The notes under the pieces were generated by a model, which was not told the origin of the DNA, searched no databases, and worked only from the letters and a program-made list of their open reading frames with translations. 64,000 bases of DNA from Saprospiraceae bacterium (GTDB taxonomy: Bacteria; Bacteroidota; Bacteroidia; Chitinophagales; Saprospiraceae): assembly GCA_016714985.1 (NCBI GenBank), contig JADKBS010000005.1:366501-430500 (forward strand), in the 5' to 3' direction. Numbering within the stretch: position 1 is the first letter of the stretch; each line of letters opens with the position of its first letter. Made by a program: the position numbers and the translations under genes. Below are positions 1 to 9,073 of this stretch, piece after piece.

Positions 1-1834
1 ATCCTTCTGGGCTAAGCTGATAGTTGTAGCCATACTGGTGGTTGAGCAACCCCTGGGTTTGGGAGGCAGCCCGACCCGTGCTATTGTCGGCAATGTTTTG
101 AACCAACAGGACATCGGCAGCACCAAGTTCGTAAATGCCTTTTTGCTGTGACTTGAAGCTGATGCGCAGGTCGAGCCAATCTTCGTAGTCATTGTGCTGG
201 GCCAATGCATCGCCCGTCAAGTTAAAAGTGGAAGGAATGGCATCAAAAACTTGTTCAGCCGTGGCAGTGTTGCCTTCCAGCATCCACGATTCCACAATGG
301 CGTACTCCGACTCCTTGCTGTCCTTGTTGTGCAGCCAGGTCCTGATTTTCGTCCAGTCCAAGTTTTCAGGGTCATAGAACTCACTTCGAAGTATGCGGTC
401 GGCGGAACGGTGCATGATGCTGCGCTGCTTGGCCAAATCAGGGATGAGCGCCAAAGCCGCTGGACTGCCGCTTTGCAGGGCATCGTATTGGGTTCGTTTA
501 ACATCGTACTCCGCCTTTGCATTATTGAATTTAGTGATAAAAACCTGTTCCCCTTGGCTTGACAACCCGCCGTCGCCTTCTTCGTCCTCTTCACCTGTGC
601 TTCCAGAACATAATACTGTGTCTTGTTTCGCAATAGGCGAAATATTGGAATAGTAAAGCGGGATTTCAAGAGGAGCATTGAGATGATAATAGTTAATGGG
701 ACTCCCACCTGAATTTAAATAATCGCCATTGGCGGTATTGATTTGTGAAAACTTGTTATTGGTTGCATTACCTAGCCCCTGCTCTTGGCAAATGCCACCG
801 GCGATCACAAAAAAATCGTATCTGCAGTTCGTATTGGTATTGCACCAATATTGAAGCCCTTCGTCAATATCTTGCCCTTTATTGTTCAAAGTCGCATAGT
901 CAGACGTTCTCATGTTCGTGAAGTTGTTCCTCCTAAGGATGTTTCCATCCGACCCCGTGTCGTAGGCCCAAATCCCGATATTGTTCCCGGTGTTGCTGGT
1001 TCCTGTCAGGCTGTTGCCCGTCACCTCGTAGCGGGTGCAGGTGCGCAGGGTGATGCCCACGGAGGGGCGGTTGGGCGGCCATATGCTGGAACCGATGCCC
1101 TCGATGATGTTGTCCCGTATGGAACAACCGTCCACGTTCCAGTTCTCGATGGACATAAAGTTGTTGTTGAAGTAGCTGTTGGTCACCCTGAAGCTGCGGT
1201 CCACCCCGTTGTCGGCACTGGCGACGATGGCCCGGCGGTAGTTGGTGAAATCGCTGCCATTGTGCACTCCGAAGCGGGCGTTATGGGCGTTGATGGCAAT
1301 AGGCCCCGAGACATTGGACAGGCCAGGCGTGGTGGCGAAGGTGCAATTGTCGAAGGTGATGCCCCTGATATTGGTCAGCTTGAAATTTTCCGTGAACAGG
1401 AAGGGCGTGGCCGAGTTGTTCAGGAAATCGCAGTCGGTGAAGCGGCTGAGGCTGGAGAACTGGAGGTTGTAGAGGTTGGTGAAGGTGTTGGTGCCGCAGC
1501 GGTCGAACACTGTGTTGTCTGCCAGCACGAGGGTAGGCGCACTGATAGTGAGCGGCTTCTCGGCCAACTCAATGGTACTTCCCTCTCTGAGCCGTACCCT
1601 GGTCTGGTTGGAGGAGGGTAATTGTGGGGCATTGATGTCGCCGTATGCCACGATTCCCTGCCAGTAGTCACCATCACAGTTGTTGTAGAGCCTTGCACCC
1701 TCCACGGTGAGATGCCCTTGTCTTTCGACGATGATGGAGGCGTTTGCAGGAAACCCCACATCGCATTTTATGGTGAGCTTGCCGCCGGTTTTTACGATGA
1801 CGTTGGAGCGGATTTGGCGGGGGTAGGCCCATTC
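1..1834. repeat. Long direct repeat, copy A (partner at 54516-56352)
   Basis: This block is nearly identical to 54516-56352 in the same orientation. The best conserved part, about 785-1834 against 55303-56352, shows by eye only scattered single-base differences. A more diverged stretch lies at about 540-780. Identity ends sharply after the shared GGCGGGGGTAGGCCCAT, where the M43-like domains begin and the two genes become only distantly similar. Confidence 0.9.
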
Positions 1835-3074
1835 CGTATCTACGCCTGCGGGTATTACCAGGTCTGGTTCTGTAAGGTTGCAAAAGCTTGGTGGATCCAC
1901 GGTGTAACCACCATTTCCATCAGGATACCTTATGAAGGCAAGTGAATTCTCTTCTATAATTTGATGCATTTTTCCAAGTTGACATCTTGAAAAAGCACAT
2001 TTTGTTCCTGGATCTCCAGAGAAATTTCTGCCCATAATATTGTAATCCGATTCCAATGGTGTGTCGTCACAACCATCATTTCCATTAAAATGTGTATTAT
2101 GATTGTAGGGAGGCCCCAGGTGGTCAACCGATAAAACATGATAAAGCTCTCCACTAATACTTCTGCCAATGCCTTCTGGGCTAACGGGGAGTCCCCCATA
2201 AACGTCACCTTGATAAGGCCCATCCAATTCAAATCTCAAATAGGTTTCGTAAGCGCCATACATAAAGGAGACAGGTGCTTCCTGTGACATACCATTTGGG
2301 TCGCAGTTTACATCATTAGGCCATACAAATGCACCAGGCCAAAATGAAAAACAATCAGATGGATTGTTATAAACATCATCATCAGGCGTTCCATCTTGGT
2401 TTAAGTCAATCCAAGTCCCTCGCGCTATAAATACATGGAATGCATTGCGGTTTTCTGGAATGCTCATTTGAGCGATATAACTTGGCGGAAGGAAAGGAGC
2501 CCACCCACCGACTCCAGTAACATATTTTCCTTTAACAAATTCGCTATAGTCATAGCTTGCGCCATTGGGATGGCAGTTATAGAATCCGGTACCCCATCCA
2601 CTATTGTCTGGATGGAAGAAAATATCTTGACCCTCGACCCCGTGTTCGAGAACCAGCCTTATTCTTGCATCTTTCATCCACGGAGAGTCATCAGTAGGGT
2701 CATCGCATAGATTGCCCAAGAACCCCATTGATACCATCAGAATGCGTAAACCAAGATTTCAAATAGTCTTTATGGTCAGCTGTGAAATTATCAGGGTTTG
2801 TAGGATGAACCATGTACTGCCCTAAGTTAGCTGTATCTTCTTTGTGGAAAACATGGAGCACCACTTTGATGTACTTGATTGGGGTGTGCTCTGGAACAAA
2901 AGGATCTGGTGCATAACCAAGGTTACTCGAACAATTTGTAGGAGTTTCAGAAGGCCAACAAGCAGGATAGCCCTGTGCTAATAGAATGGATGGAGCAATT
3001 GCTCCAATAAAGAAAAAGAATACAATGCAAACCATGTTTAGTTCACAATGCGAATGTTCAATTAACTTTTTCAT
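1..3074 (-). pseudogene. Frameshifted, edge-truncated secreted beta-helix protein with inactive M43-like domain (paralogue of 54211-57915)
   Basis: The start at 3074 gives a signal peptide, then a Cys-rich stretch, a domain resembling cytophagalysin/M43 peptidases, a long parallel beta-helix-like region and a linker that runs off the left edge, so the T9SS C-terminus is not in the window. The reading frame breaks in a run of four C on the plus strand (2723-2726): the upstream frame stops at 2700, while reading one G fewer continues as NLCDDPTDDSPWMKDARIR, matching the intact paralogue NLCDDPDDSSPWMKDARIR. From there the frame is open to position 2. The HExxH zinc motif reads GELYHVLSVDH (about 2120-2152), so the first His is Gly. 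The copy lacks the extra N-terminal domain of the paralogue. The frameshift could be real decay or a sequencing error. Confidence 0.8.
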
Positions 3075-3811
3075 AAATAAATCATTTAGGATTGAAGCCA
3101 TTGCCAACGACCTAATATAGATTGAGGTTCAAATACGATGAAACCAAAGCCTGTTATTGGAACAGCAAATCAAAAGAAAAGGAGTGTCGTCGAAGTTGTC
3201 GAAGTCGGAAAGGATCGGTTGTGCGTTGGGTATCGTGGTTGTCGGGAATTGTCTTTGGTTCGGGTATCATCGTTCATATCATGGCCTATGTAAAATGGTA
3301 TCGTGTGTTTCGTATCGTCTCGTTGCAGCCTGTATACTGGCCGCCTGTATAGGTGTTATTTCATAAAGGATACACAAGTATCATGAATCTTGTCGTAAAA
3401 TTCAAGATTACTGGAAACTTTAACATTTTAGGGCTTATAAATTCGCTGTACTGAGACATAATTGCCCAAATCACCACCATGACCAAGTTTTCCACACACG
3501 CTGCCGGCCCGAGCGCTCCAATCGTTATATGCCCACGCCCTTGGAAAAAGAAACGACGCTCTCTATTTTTTACTCCACGTATTTGGAAGGAAAAATGAAG
3601 CTTCCCTTTGTTTGACCACGATATTGGGACGAAGCCTCAAGACCTTGAGGGATTTGTTCACGACCTTGGTTTCTGTCCCAATTCCTAAGAATAGCTGTAA
3701 AACTGGGTTGGCTATGGCTTTTAGCTTGAGCAGCGGTTTTTTATAGCCACGTATTGGCCAAATATGACAAAACCATTACCAAGCCCTCAGCCCACAATTT
3801 CTTGCCTAGGT
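3075..3811. other. 737-bp intergenic region, no supported gene
   Basis: No frame here has a convincing gene. Open plus-strand frames at 3122-3366 lack composition or motifs of a protein. On the minus strand about 3590-3780 is open for some 60 codons without a start; its translation contains GIGTETKVVNKSLKVLRLRP, which I do not recognise and which may be a remnant. The left part is the leader of the frameshifted gene; the right end carries the promoter-like box of the TolB-like gene. Confidence 0.5.
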
Positions 3812-3819
3812 TATCTTTG
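3812..3819 (+). promoter_or_regulatory. Bacteroidota -7 box TATCTTTG upstream of the TolB-like lipoprotein gene
   Basis: TATCTTTG fits the TAnnTTTG -7 consensus of Bacteroidota sigma-70-type promoters and lies 14 bases before the ATG at 3834. No clear TTTG -33 element is present at the usual distance, so the call rests on the -7 box alone. Confidence 0.4.
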
Positions 3820-3833
3820 CCCAAAAATACCGC

Positions 3834-4946
3834 ATGAAAAAACTCATCTTTTTTGCCCTTGGTTTGGCGCTTTTCGCCTTCTCCTGTAACAGCAGCAAGA
3901 AGGCTGGCGCTGATAAGGCCACTACCTATAACCCAGCAACGGATACCCTTCGGCTGCCCCAGGAAAAGCACCTGCGCAACGTGCGCCAAATGACCTTTGG
4001 CGGCGACAATGCAGAGGCATATTGGAGCTTTGACAGCAAATCGCTCTCCTTCCAGGCCACCAACGAAAAATGGGGCGCTTCCTGCGACCAGATTTTCACG
4101 ATGGACATAGAAGGCGGCACACATGGCGGTCAGAAGCCCCAGCAAATCAGCTCTGGGGTGGGCAAGACGACCTGCTCCTATTTCATGCCGGGCAACAAGA
4201 GCGTGCTATTTGCAAGCACCCACGGTGAGGACAGCGGCCATGGCTGCCCCCATGCGCCCCGTAGCGTGGACGGCAAGTACGTTTGGGCGATTCACCAGGA
4301 ATACGATATTTATGTGGCCGACCTGAACGGCAAGATTCTGAAGCAATTGACCAATGCGCCCGGCTATGATGCCGAAGCAACGGTTTCGCCGGATGGCAAG
4401 AAAATAGTTTTTACCAGCACCCGCAGTGGCGACCTTGAGCTTTGGACGATGAACATTGACGGCTCAGACCAGCGCCAAGTGACCACGGGACTTGGCTACG
4501 ACGGCGGCGCTTTTTTTTCACCGGATAGCAAAAAACTCGTGTTCCGGGCGAGCCGCCGAAAGACCGAAGAGGAGCAAAAAGTTTATAAAGACCTGCTCGC
4601 AAGGGGCCTCGTGCAGCCCACTGCCCTCGAAATCTTCACCTGCAACGTGGACGGCTCTGACCTTCGGCAAATCACAAACGTAGGCAAAGCGAATTGGGCG
4701 CCCTATATGCACCCTTCTGGCAAGAAAATCCTGTTTTGCAGCAACCATCACAGCCAATCGGGCAGGCAGTTCAATGTGTTTTCCATTAATATTGACGGAA
4801 CTGGCTTGGAGCAGGTGACCTTCGATACAGCCTTTGATTCATTCCCGATGTTCTCCCCAAACGGCAAATACCTTGCCTTTGCCAGCAACCGCAACAACGG
4901 TGGCACAAGGGATACGAACATCTTCTTGGCGGAGTGGGTTGATTGA
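3834..4946 (+). CDS. TolB-like beta-propeller lipoprotein (PD40 repeats)
   Basis: A 370-residue protein with a lipoprotein signal, the lipobox ending at Cys18 (AFSC). The rest is a run of WD40-like/PD40 blades with the recurring pattern SPDGKKIVFTSTRSGDLELW and IDGSDQRQVT, as in the TolB propeller. It is therefore expected to be anchored to a membrane facing the periplasm or outside, and to act as a binding scaffold or a propeller of unknown ligand; it has no catalytic domain. The gene stands alone, with a -7 box upstream and two strong hairpins downstream. Family assignment is firm; function is not known. Confidence 0.85.
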   Translation: MKKLIFFALGLALFAFSCNSSKKAGADKATTYNPATDTLRLPQEKHLRNVRQMTFGGDNAEAYWSFDSKSLSFQATNEKWGASCDQIFTMDIEGGTHGGQKPQQISSGVGKTTCSYFMPGNKSVLFASTHGEDSGHGCPHAPRSVDGKYVWAIHQEYDIYVADLNGKILKQLTNAPGYDAEATVSPDGKKIVFTSTRSGDLELWTMNIDGSDQRQVTTGLGYDGGAFFSPDSKKLVFRASRRKTEEEQKVYKDLLARGLVQPTALEIFTCNVDGSDLRQITNVGKANWAPYMHPSGKKILFCSNHHSQSGRQFNVFSINIDGTGLEQVTFDTAFDSFPMFSPNGKYLAFASNRNNGGTRDTNIFLAEWVD

Positions 4947-4968
4947 GAGAAAGAGTACTAGAAATTAT

Positions 4969-5000
4969 GTTTTGCGGTTTTTACAGAAAAACCGCAAAAC
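4969..5000. terminator. Hairpin downstream of the TolB-like gene (first of two)
   Basis: A perfect 14-bp stem, GTTTTGCGGTTTTT pairing with AAAAACCGCAAAAC around a four-base loop. It starts 22 bases after the stop codon at 4946. A/T-rich outer arms allow it to work as a terminator in either direction. Confidence 0.6.
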
Positions 5001-5010
5001 AAAAACAACA

Positions 5011-5053
5011 ACAAAAACGACGGTGGAATCGAAGATTCCACCGTCGTTTTTGT
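5011..5053. terminator. Perfect 20-bp hairpin, bidirectional terminator between convergent genes
   Basis: The arms 5011-5030 and 5034-5053 are exact reverse complements (core CGACGGTGGAATC) around a three-base GAA loop, with A-tract and T-tract ends. It lies between the plus-strand TolB-like gene and the minus-strand marC. A further small inverted repeat, TCCCGAAAAATCGGGA, is found at about 5221-5236. Otherwise the 335-bp gap is empty. Confidence 0.7.
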
Positions 5054-5281
5054 TAATGGTGATAACATTCAATGGTTCATGAGGTTTCTGGTTTCCCCAA
5101 ATGGGCAAGCTAGATTTCAGGAAAATTACTGCTTACATCATTTTTTACAAGGTTGATTTTCCAAAAAAGCTATTCCAAATATGCTATTCGCTTTCAATTG
5201 AGCAGACACCTCCCGTGAAATCCCGAAAAATCGGGACAGGCTCTTAAACTTGAAACCTTCTCGAACCATTGACATTGGATG

Positions 5282-5908
5282 TCAGTCCATTTCCGCCACC
5301 AAATGCACCAGCCCATCCACGATAAACTGGACGCCGATGGCTACTACAAGAAAGCCCATAATGCGGGCAATTGCACTGAGGCCGCCATGTCCGAAAATCT
5401 TGAATAACAAGGGTGCGGAGCGCAACGTCAAATAGACCATTACCCCCATTGCCAATATGGCGGTCAGGATCCAGATCCGCTCGTTCCAGTCGGGGTGCTG
5501 CTTGAACATGGTGATGAGGTAGGAAATGCTGCCCGGTCCCGAAAGCAGGGGCATGGCCATGGGGGTAAAGGCGATTTCTTGGCGGCTTTGCGAGTCGGCG
5601 GCCACGGTCTCATTGTAGCCCTTGCGCTTGGCGAAATTGCCGCCCATCAGGCTAAAGCCCGTGCTGAGAAGCACCATGCCGCCTGCTATCCGCATGGAAT
5701 GGATGGTTAGGCCAAAAAAACTAAGGATGTAAGTGCCCGCCAAGAAGAACCCCGTCAAGATGAGCAGGAAATAAATACTGGAGAACATGGCAACCCGGTT
5801 GCGTTGCTTGGAATCCATTCCGCTTGTCAGCGAAATATAGACAGGCACTGCGCCCGGTGGGTCAACAATGGAAAACAGTGAAAATAACGTAGCAAGGAAA
5901 AATTCCAT
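5282..5908 (-). CDS. MarC family integral membrane protein
   Basis: A 208-residue, six-segment membrane protein. The N-terminus MEFFLATLFSLFSIVDPPGA with the conserved IVDPPG signature, followed by the RIAGGMVLLSTGFSLMGG segment and MAMPLLSGPGSI, is typical of the MarC/UPF0056 family, and the length agrees with the usual 200-215. MarC was once linked to multiple antibiotic resistance in enterobacteria but this is not supported, so the role is unknown. It is a single gene, convergent with the TolB-like gene. Confidence 0.9.
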   Translation of the reverse strand: MEFFLATLFSLFSIVDPPGAVPVYISLTSGMDSKQRNRVAMFSSIYFLLILTGFFLAGTYILSFFGLTIHSMRIAGGMVLLSTGFSLMGGNFAKRKGYNETVAADSQSRQEIAFTPMAMPLLSGPGSISYLITMFKQHPDWNERIWILTAILAMGVMVYLTLRSAPLLFKIFGHGGLSAIARIMGFLVVAIGVQFIVDGLVHLVAEMD

Positions 5909-6073
5909 ATCACGATTTTTTGCAAAAATAGCTAAGTTCCCACAGCCTTTTTTGCATAGTTTTGAAACAAAAGCCTTGGTTTCTCCATTATAACTGTTAG
6001 ATTTGCAAGAATTATGGTCCCACCTCTATAGAATACGTCTCCATTTCCGATTTGGGCATATTTTATAATCGCC

Positions 6074-6724
6074 ATGAAACATCTATTAAACCCTCTTATG
6101 TTTTTGCTGCTTTTTGCAGCTTCCCCGACACTGAGCGGCTACAATCCTCTTTTATTACCTACCAAGGTAAAGCATATCATCAACCTTACTGCGGAATCAA
6201 CTGGCTGGTCGGCTGAGTTGTTTTGGACTGCCACTTTTGACCAAGACCTTGTTGCATTTGCTGTGCAACGCTCTTTTGATGGCATTGATTATCAAGACAT
6301 TATAAACTATGACCGCCATTTTGTCGCCGCTGGTGACACCGATGCCTACCGGGAGCAGGACAGCGACCCCTTGCCTGGCGAGAACTTCTACCGAGTCCGT
6401 TTTATCCTTGCTGATGGCGAGCAGGTGTTCAGTGAGCGAAAGAAGCTGTATTTCAAAGAGGTGGCTGCATTCGAGATATTCCCAAACCCTACAGGCCGTC
6501 AGGTGAACCTCTTGATGAAGAAATTCAGGGGGAAAGAAGTGGAGGTCATGATTTTCGATGGCGTCGGCAACCAAGTTTACCAGCAACATATCGCTAATGT
6601 TGACGAAGGCATGCTTCGCATCGAATTAGAGACCATGCACCCAGGCATCTATTCGGTCAGTATTCTTCACAGGGGGAAGACTTTCACCCGCCGACTGGTG
6701 GTGACGAGCTTACAGGAGAATTAA
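6074..6724 (+). CDS. Small secreted protein with T9SS type A sorting domain
   Basis: A 216-residue protein with an N-terminal signal (about residues 1-21, hydrophobic FLLLFAASPTLSG). The middle, roughly residues 35-125, looks like a fibronectin/Ig-like beta domain (AVQRSFDGIDYQDI, ENFYRVRFILADG), often found just before T9SS sorting signals. The last 80 residues carry the sorting domain: FEIFPNPTGRQVNLLM, then GIYSVSILHRGKTFTRRLVV. It should be exported by the Sec route and then sent to the surface by T9SS. No catalytic domain is visible. Confidence 0.8.
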   Translation: MKHLLNPLMFLLLFAASPTLSGYNPLLLPTKVKHIINLTAESTGWSAELFWTATFDQDLVAFAVQRSFDGIDYQDIINYDRHFVAAGDTDAYREQDSDPLPGENFYRVRFILADGEQVFSERKKLYFKEVAAFEIFPNPTGRQVNLLMKKFRGKEVEVMIFDGVGNQVYQQHIANVDEGMLRIELETMHPGIYSVSILHRGKTFTRRLVVTSLQEN

Positions 6725-6759
6725 GGCATCTATTGCTTCAACCTGCTTATCCCATTCCC

Positions 6760-8151
6760 TCAAACCATCTTCATGTTCACTGCATCCCACCTTACGAGTT
6801 TTTTCTCTGCATAGCTGATATTGGCTGCCAATGAAGGTGCTGCGGCCCTGAACCCGAAAACGGCGTCTTCCACAGGTTTTTTTCCGTTTCGTATGCAATC
6901 AAAGAAGTTGCGGTGGTGGTCGAAACGCTCGTCATAGCCTTCCGGCGTCAGCCATTGCTGCGTTTTTGGCTCCTGCATCTTGGGAGGGAGCACCGGGAAT
7001 TTCTCCTTGTACCAACGCTCATAGTCCTTTTGTTGCGCCTCGGTGAAAGTGTTGAAGGTATCCCAACCGCCATACCCAGGATAGATATCAATTGGGTTGC
7101 GGTGCAGTTTCACGTCCGACCAGCCTATCTCCAGCACACCCTCCGAGCCGACCAATCGGTTCATCCAGCCTCCGCCGTCGCCACTGATAAGGTTCACCCG
7201 CATTTGTAGGTTGAAAGCGGGATGTGTGGCCGTCTTCGGGTAGTCCATTAAGGCGATTTGGATGTCGGGAACATCACGACCATCCTTCCAATAGCGCAGG
7301 CCGCCTGTAGCGAAAATCAGCTCAGGTCCAGCTGAATCGAGCAAGAAATGAAGCCCGGTGAACAGGTGAACGAAAAGGTCGCCACCGACACCTGTACCGT
7401 AGTCTTGATAATTGCGCCAGCGGAAGAACCGCATCGGGTCGTAGGGCCGCTTGGGGGCATCTCCGACAAAGCGGTTCCAATCCACGGTCTTTTCCGAGGC
7501 ATCAGTTGGGATGCTGTACTGCCATGCGCCATTGGCCGATTGCCTGTCCACGAAAGCTTCAGCGGCAATCAACTCTCCAATAGCTCCAGATTGGTAAATC
7601 TCCTTGGCCTTTATCATGGCAATGGAACTTGCCCGCTGGCTGCCCACTTGCAGGATTTTTCCGGTCTTCTTCTGTGCTTCTATCACTGCATGACCTTCGT
7701 CTAGGTGTTGGACCATCGGCTTTTCGCAATAAACGGCCTTGCCAGCATTTAACGCAGCGATGCTTATATGGTCGTGCCAATGGTCGGAGGTGCTGACGAA
7801 CACGGCGTCTATGTCCTTGCGGGAAAGAATTTCTTCAAAACTGCGGGTGGCGAAAATGTCCTTGCCATAGACCTCCTTGGCCCTTTCGAGGTGGCCATCA
7901 TAGAGGTCGCAGACTGCTGCAATCTCCACGCCGGGCACTTGCTTTGCAGTATCAAGGTTACCAAAACCCATGATGCCCATGCCGATGCCCGCTATACGGA
8001 TTTTGTCGTTTGGCCCATAACGGCCTTCGGGCTTCTCCCAATGAAGAATCTCCGGTTTTGTGTTGGCCTGTGTTGCCTTCGGCAAAATGGCGGTTGCCAC
8101 GGCTCCGGCGGTTAGCTTCTTGACGAAATTGCGGCGAGTGGTATTTTTCAT
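6760..8151 (-). CDS. Tat-exported Gfo/Idh/MocA family oxidoreductase
   Basis: A 463-residue NAD(P)-dependent sugar or polyol oxidoreductase. It begins with a twin-arginine signal (TTRRNFVKKLTAGAVATAIL), so the folded, cofactor-loaded enzyme is exported. The Rossmann motif IAGIGMGIMGFGN and the CEKPM motif (Lys-Pro typical of the family) are present, followed by the C-terminal alpha/beta domain with GGDLFVHLFTG. It ends convergently 35 bases from the T9SS gene. The substrate is unknown; related exported enzymes in Bacteroidota act in glycoside oxidation. A second, related gene lies at 30908-32266. Confidence 0.9.
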   Translation of the reverse strand: MKNTTRRNFVKKLTAGAVATAILPKATQANTKPEILHWEKPEGRYGPNDKIRIAGIGMGIMGFGNLDTAKQVPGVEIAAVCDLYDGHLERAKEVYGKDIFATRSFEEILSRKDIDAVFVSTSDHWHDHISIAALNAGKAVYCEKPMVQHLDEGHAVIEAQKKTGKILQVGSQRASSIAMIKAKEIYQSGAIGELIAAEAFVDRQSANGAWQYSIPTDASEKTVDWNRFVGDAPKRPYDPMRFFRWRNYQDYGTGVGGDLFVHLFTGLHFLLDSAGPELIFATGGLRYWKDGRDVPDIQIALMDYPKTATHPAFNLQMRVNLISGDGGGWMNRLVGSEGVLEIGWSDVKLHRNPIDIYPGYGGWDTFNTFTEAQQKDYERWYKEKFPVLPPKMQEPKTQQWLTPEGYDERFDHHRNFFDCIRNGKKPVEDAVFGFRAAAPSLAANISYAEKKLVRWDAVNMKMV

Positions 8152-8262
8152 GACTCTGAAAATTGTTGCATTGTTTGATTATTGAATTGTTGGCAGGGTT
8201 GTGCTAGCAAAGCTACAAATGGGTGGGAGTTTTGGCAATTAATTTTGGAATGGCCCCAAAAG

Positions 8263-8296
8263 AAAAGCCGCTGCGAAGTGATTCACAGCGGCTTTT
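8263..8296 (-). terminator. Terminator of the tRNA-Leu gene
   Basis: AAAAGCCGCTG pairs with CAGCGGCTTTT, an 11-bp stem immediately beyond the tRNA-Leu 3' end on the minus strand, followed by a T-rich stretch. Confidence 0.65.
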
Positions 8297-8348
8297 TAGT
8301 GCCCGGAGCGGGACTCGAACCCGCACTGCCGCATGGCAACAGGATTTT

Positions 8349-9073
8349 CTTACCTGCTACGGCTTTCGCCGCTCACACCATCAAGTGTGATTTGTGGTCT
8401 GGACTTTCTCTTGGCCATATTCAAATATTGAACTTAGGCTCCTCCCATTAAGTCTCTACACCTTCCCCACATTAGGGCTTGGCTCGGGATTGCCGTTCCG
8501 CAGTTAGCGGTGAGGGTTTCCCCGAATTTGAGAGGTTCTACTTTGAAGGTTTCCCTTCAAGCACTCAAATTTTTTCTGTTCTTTGAACGAAAAGTTTCGG
8601 TTTGACTATGACAATTTGGACAAAGTAAAGCGAGGTTTTCAATATGATGGTTTGTCCTGTCGCCATCCTTGTGATGAAGCTCTAAGGATATTGGTTTGTC
8701 TAACCATTCAGAAATTCCACAACATTCGCATTTACTCGTTTTTAGTCCCTCTTGTATCAATCTGCACTTTAATTTGAAGGATTGGAAATGAGGATGGAGG
8801 TTATTTAGAACAATATCCTCCAACGGAATCTTTGGAGATATTTTTCTAATTCCTTTGCCTGATTGGTTAGGATTGTAACATCCTAACGATAAAGCACGCT
8901 TTTTGAATGAATTGAAGTGAATTCCTAGCGTAGAAGCAGCTGCAGCCATAGACGTTGAGCTGACACAAACCTCCTTAAAATAGTCGTCACTGATTCTTTC
9001 CTTTAATCGCCATTTACCATTCTTCATAAGATAAAATTGAAGAAGTCAAACCATTCAAAGAACAATCAGAACT
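8349..9073 (-). ncRNA. Group I intron (trnL-type, subgroup IC3-like) in tRNA-Leu(UAA)
   Basis: The 725-nt intron ends in G at 8349 (omega-G) before the 3' exon. Core elements read in order on the minus strand: P element AATTCGGGGAAACC (about 8515-8528), Q element GGCAATCCCGAGCCAAGCC (8475-8493), R element GGTGTAGAGACTTAATGG (about 8446-8463), and S element GAAAGTCCAGACC (about 8397-8409). The Q and R strings closely match the conserved plastid trnL intron blocks. Near the ends GTTCTTTGAATG (intron position about 12-25) can pair with CGTTCAAAGAAC (8578-8589), a P2-like stem with the HNH gene in its loop. Without that gene the intron would be about 250 nt, the usual trnL intron size. P1 was not resolved. 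Confidence 0.88.
8557..9027 (-). CDS. HNH homing endonuclease encoded in the tRNA-Leu group I intron
   Basis: A 156-residue protein. Residues about 10-55 form a helix-turn-helix-like region (SMAAAASTLGIHFNSFKKRA). The C-terminal half has a CECC zinc-binding pair and the HNH core LELHHKDGDRTNHHIENLAL followed by LCPNCHSQT, with the second CxxC. Such HNH enzymes nick or cut intronless alleles and so spread the intron. The gene starts 46 nt inside the intron, and its last codons overlap the 3' strand of the predicted P2 stem, so protein coding and RNA folding constrain the same bases. It should be made from unspliced or processed precursor; no promoter of its own is evident. Confidence 0.88.
   Translation of the reverse strand: MKNGKWRLKERISDDYFKEVCVSSTSMAAAASTLGIHFNSFKKRALSLGCYNPNQSGKGIRKISPKIPLEDIVLNNLHPHFQSFKLKCRLIQEGLKTSKCECCGISEWLDKPISLELHHKDGDRTNHHIENLALLCPNCHSQTETFRSKNRKNLSA

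Noticed and set aside
785..1621. 278-codon plus-strand open frame
   Set aside because: It is antisense to the beta-helix coding region; its paralogue at 55303 is cut at a different length, and the Val/Gly/Ala-rich translation is the shadow of the real minus-strand frame.
3122..3366. Two overlapping small plus-strand frames (69 and 76 codons)
   Set aside because: No ribosome-binding context, no conserved pattern and an odd Cys/Arg/Trp-rich composition; probably leader DNA of the minus-strand gene.
8182..8451. 89-codon plus-strand open frame over the tRNA-Leu gene
   Set aside because: It covers the tRNA 3' exon and the intron core in antisense; RNA features explain the sequence.
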